From: Chlorokybus atmophyticus
Taxonomy: Eukaryota; Streptophyta; Chlorokybophyceae; Chlorokybales; Chlorokybaceae
Assembly (NCBI GenBank): GCA_009103225.1
Contig: RHPI01003516.1
Coordinates: 1 to 21,784 of the forward strand
DNA length: 21,784 bases
Reading direction: 5' to 3'
The number at the start of each line of letters is the position of its first letter. The stretch's first letter is position 1. Shown here one piece after another: positions 19,601 to 21,784 of this stretch. Position numbers and translations under genes: made by a program. The notes beneath the pieces are model-generated. The model worked only from the letters and a program-made list of their open reading frames with translations, made no database searches and was not told the DNA's origin.

Positions 19601-21784
19601 CTCGTTGACATGTGCCATAGTTGGATTTAACCAAGGACTTGAACCTATGTGCTGCAGGCAGAGATGAAGATGAAGGATGGAAAGGAAGTCGCAGTCAAGG
19701 TAAAACCCCAGGCTCCATAGACAATCACAGATGTAGGACTGGTTGAGCAATTGTTCTCCGGCGTGAGGGTTTCAAGCACTTTCGGCTCGAAACTGCAGTC
19801 TTTTACAAAGCATTTAGGTGAGATAGCCGTTATATGTTTTGTGTTTACGCTAAAGCAATGATTCTCCATGCATGGAACTTTTGACATGGAGCATGCAGGC
19901 TCGATGAAATCGCACGACAAGCACAACTTATGGTCGGTCGTTTTTCAGTACGTGCTGCGCTCTGCACACGACATTGGAGAAGATCAGAAGAGAACCATCT
20001 TCAAACTATGCGACATCTATCAACGGCTGACTGCATTGGAAGTAAAGCAGTCACACCTCGAAGAATTGAAGGTTGGCTTTAATAACACTTTACTCTGCAT
20101 GCCCAGCTCCTATGGCATGCGTAGCTTATTACTTAGTGCAGGTGCTGGTGCATGAGGCACAGTCTGAAGTGGAGCTGTTCTTCCCGCGAACTTCTCTCAC
20201 AATGATGCTGCACCTCCTTGGCCATCTACCAGAGCAGTGCATGTGGCTTGGTCCGACGCGTGACCACTGGGAGTGGGCACATGAACGCTTTATGCAGTGG
20301 GTGAAGCGCATGATATTTGCAAGGCAGCATGTGGAAGCAAGCATCTGCAAAAGGCAAGTTTTGTGTGAGCCCACTGAGAGTTACGTGCAAACTTTCCACA
20401 TTGTTTGCCTTGTTCAAGTGCCAGTTGCATCTGCAGATACTCTATCCAGCTCATGCTGAACACTTACATGGACGCCTTGAAGCGACTTTTCTTCGACATC
20501 AGTTTGCGATCGGGCAAGCAACGAGATGATGACGACTATGTGCTCTGCGAACGGAGACACCGTATTGAGGTTGGGGATAAAGATAGTAAGACAAGGCAGG
20601 AGCTCGAGTGGTGGTTGGCTGAGAATGACGATGAATACAGGCTGTTAAAAGAGTAAGTTGCTTTGGGAGTTGCTGTTTTGTACGTGATGTCCAACGCGCA
20701 GACAGTATGATTCATTTATGGGTTGCTGCTACACAGAGAGTTCAGTCGGGAGGTGAACAAACGCAGGATGGCAAGGGAAAGGGCTCAAAAACAAGGACAT
20801 GTCGTGGCAAAGGACATGGAGCATATGACTGAGCTGCATCACTGGCGTGGACCTGCTAGGGAGCTTACAAAGCACGAGATGGAGCTGTTGAGCGGTCCAA
20901 TCTTTCCAAAGTACATCAAGCGATACTTCAGAGCACGCTACAAGGACATCGGTCAGTTCAGAGCAGAGGAAATGGAGAAGAAACTCCGCACCATGGACTG
21001 TGGCGTGTTTACCGTTGGGCGTGACTCAGATGACCCAACCAAGAAGATCCATCGGTATGGCAGGGTGCAATCTTTTGATGTTGTGGTGATAGCTGGTCGG
21101 GAGCACCAGCTGCTTAGAGCTAGGTGGTACATGAGCAACCAAGTCCAGCACAGTGGAGGATTTGCAATCCTATGAAAAGACAAGCCCCGCTTTGCAGAAC
21201 AAACCTACCTTGATTGCAACCTGGTAAGTGGATGTGTTGCAATCGTTTTGGCGTGTGCTTGGTGTGATGATAGTAAATTGAAATAGTAGTATGAAAATGG
21301 CTGATGAATATCCCTTCTTGCTGGCAGGTCAAGGGCCAGTGGTTTGAGGGAATTGATCCCCATGACAACAAAGTAACAGTAGCGCTTGTTAAAGACAGGC
21401 GCAGTCTCATGCGTCGACGCATGCACCGGGACACTCCGGTAAGAGGAGAGTTAACAACGTTGTCCATTGTCCAGAATCTGGATGTCCTCATATATCCTGG
21501 GTTTTGGCATCACATACAACCATCTTGTGTACTTGGTGCAGGGTGCCCTAAGCGAAACCAATAGCGCCTCGAGCGAGGTGTCATGGACCACACGCCGCGA
21601 CTGGCATTTTGAGTACAAGAGGTACTGTTTGCGATTGTGATGCCTCATATCCCTACTGTGAGACTGTAGACCTGGCCACTGAACCTTTGTTCACAGGATG
21701 AGACCGAGACTGGAGCTGGATGCGTTGGAACATCGGGAACATGAAGACTACTGCTTTGTCTGCAAGGATGGGGGCACCATATCT
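16612..21784 (+). CDS. CACTA (En/Spm) tnp2-type transposase, many exons, interrupted; partial at window end
   Basis: Exons: 16612-16831, 16905-17033, about 17121-17564 (internal frame break near 17200-17221), 17638-17804, 17882-18055, 18353-18469, 18551-18721, 18823-18903, 19023-19239, 19313-19583, 19658-19817, 19899-20071, 20142-20353, 20437-20652, 20737-21223, 21328-21438, 21542-21621 and 21697 on. Phases match throughout. In order: a Cys/His cluster (CFCRDCKG, then HNHIRR), an acidic linker, a Y-x-AC-x-CDHMLY block, RNVRLAMFIDGMSPF, AAVIPGPKQPENLQAYLKP, GCSKCEC with HRRYLPDDHPYR, and a DLPYW ... GPMHIFANLA block. These are hallmarks of the CACTA transposase family. DUF4218-like, DUF4216-like and PHD segments follow. 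The protein would excise and insert the element in the nucleus. A TAG at 19718 and a TGA at 21173 interrupt the frame, so this copy is probably inactive. Confidence 0.93.
17121..17280 (+). other. Frame break in the third transposase exon
   Basis: The frame entered from the acceptor CTGGCAG at 17120 is Cys-rich (CDPCAHEGQCAYG) and ends with TAA at 17222. The frame that carries on to the donor at 17565 opens only after a TGA at 17197-17199. The two overlap at about 17200-17221, so a small indel there, or a missed short intron, is needed to join them. I found no intron with matching phase. Confidence 0.55.
18056..18352 (+). repeat. Long transposase intron filled with four inverted copies of the hairpin repeat
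   Basis: This 297-nt intron is about three to four times the length of its neighbours (70-119 nt). About four units, from 18100 to 18340, read GCTGGGGC...TGTAAGACCTCAGTGTCC...GCC with TGTGTTTGT spacers. They are the reverse complement of the array at 8568-8905. The splice sites G|GTAACA and CTGTCAG lie outside the array, so the host exon phase is preserved. Confidence 0.8.
18353..19583 (+). other. tnp2-type catalytic core segment of the transposase
   Basis: Exons 18353-18469, 18551-18721, 18823-18903, 19023-19239 and 19313-19583 carry the most conserved parts: the IDGMSPF motif, the IPGPKQPENLQAYLKPIIDQ block, GIDIYDSHRDAVFRCRSIL, a GCSKCEC zinc-binding pair, HRRYLPDDHPYR and GILGLSCFHDLPYW. 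Acidic residues of the RNase H-like fold are expected in this region, but I cannot assign them without an alignment. Confidence 0.85.
19718..19720 (+). other. In-frame TAG in the transposase
   Basis: Exon 11 reads KVKPQAP, then TAG, then TITDVGLVEQ in the same frame. In related CACTA proteins a Pro-Ala-Pro-Trp-Thr-Leu-Thr-like stretch occurs here, from memory of the family pattern, so TGG to TAG is the likely event. The alternative is a 21-nt intron at 19700-19720 (GTAAAA...CCATAG), which is far shorter than any other intron here. Confidence 0.6.
19899..20353 (+). other. DUF4218-like segment of the transposase
   Basis: Exons 19899-20071 and 20142-20353 encode GSMKSHDKHNL, then a helical stretch with LCDIYQRLTALEV, then SEVELFFPRTSLTMMLHLLG and HWEWAHERFMQWVKRMI. 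The KSHD start, the 'E...FP...MMLHL' stretch and the W-x-ERFM-x-W-VKR end follow the DUF4218 pattern known from CACTA transposases. Confidence 0.85.
20354..20436 (+). other. GC-AG intron in the transposase
   Basis: The exon ends TGC AAA AG and the intron starts GCAAGT, the standard GC-donor consensus, and ends CATCTGCAG. Splicing here joins phase 2 to the next exon (RYSIQLMLNTYMDALKRL) correctly. All the other well-placed introns in this window use GT. Confidence 0.7.
20737..21223 (+). other. DUF4216-like segment with an in-frame TGA
   Basis: This exon encodes a basic helical part and then CGVFTVGRDSDD ... HRYGRVQSFDVVVIAGREHQ and LLRARWY, the 'YG-V...F...WY' pattern of DUF4216. A TGA at 21173-21175 follows GGFAIL; the same frame continues KDKPRFAEQTYLDCNL to a strong GTAAGT donor at 21224. 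CGA or TGG to TGA would explain the stop. Confidence 0.7.
21697..21784 (+). other. Start of a PHD finger at the transposase C-terminus (cut by window end)
   Basis: The last exon in view starts after TTCACAG at 21696 and encodes EHREHEDYCFVCKDGGTIS up to the window edge. The C-x2-C-x-DGG pattern with acidic residues before it is how PHD fingers begin; these read histone H3 tails. Only the first Cys pair is visible, so the domain call depends on the next ~40 residues outside the window. Confidence 0.6.

Noticed and set aside
11321-19720. Reassignment of TAG to a sense codon
   Set aside because: Three conserved frames contain TAG, but the methyltransferase ends naturally with TAG right after its expected C-terminal motif, and only a handful of cases are available. 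Nonsense mutation in transposon genes is simpler; I kept it only as an alternative.
19700-19720. A 21-nt GT-AG mini-intron removing the TAG in the transposase
   Set aside because: It keeps frame, but every other intron here is over 60 nt and the preceding KPQAP residues fit the family pattern of coding sequence.

Overview
The window is eukaryotic nuclear DNA that looks like transposon-rich, intron-rich sequence from a protist or alga. A green-lineage microalga is my best guess, but I cannot name the organism. Genes are split by many short GT-AG introns, mostly 65-120 nt, with a strong (T/C)GCAG acceptor. Long stretches of tandem and hairpin-forming repeats separate the genes. I found no bacterial operon signals, rRNA or tRNA. 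Short TTAGGG-type telomere-like runs occur inside the window at about 8503 and 9128.

Layout. Bases 1-1140 hold an unrecognised minus-strand ORF and a cluster of GC-rich palindromes. Bases 1370-1860 are an AT-rich degenerate tandem repeat. A minus-strand gene of about 11 exons (4496 down to about 1960) encodes a basic and acidic, low-complexity protein with a C-terminal globular domain that resembles the DUF8039-like domain of plant transposon proteins. Bases 4560-5517 contain a 134-bp duplication. A possible two-exon plus-strand gene lies at 5518-6475. Bases 6476-9800 are nearly all repeats: a 497-bp tandem duplication, arrays of 70-75-bp hairpin units, GCC-rich stretches, telomere-like tails, and a 96-bp tandem repeat just upstream of the next gene.

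The right half holds the clearest genes. A plus-strand gene (9942-13054) encodes an OTU-type cysteine protease domain, a long Q/A/E/K repeat region and a retrotransposon Gag-like domain in one polyprotein. No pol gene follows it. On the minus strand (16321 to 14606) a three-exon gene encodes a 470-residue cytosine-C5 DNA methyltransferase of the phage-like type. It is preceded by a BED-like zinc finger and a Tudor-like domain. About 290 bp away and divergently oriented is a plus-strand CACTA (En/Spm) transposase of at least 17-18 exons (16612 to beyond the window end). It has a tnp2-type core, a DUF4218 domain, a DUF4216-like domain and, at the window edge, the start of a PHD finger.

The most interesting reading is that the methyltransferase and the transposase are two cargo genes of one large CACTA-type element. 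Such an element would carry its own DNA-methylating enzyme (BED and Tudor targeting modules) and a PHD chromatin reader, and might also include the OTU-Gag gene and the minus-strand DUF8039-like gene. The shared element is an inference, because neither terminal inverted repeat is identifiable in this window. Single in-frame stops interrupt the OTU-Gag gene, the minus-strand multi-exon gene and (twice) the transposase, so several of these genes look recently inactivated. The methyltransferase reading frame is intact.
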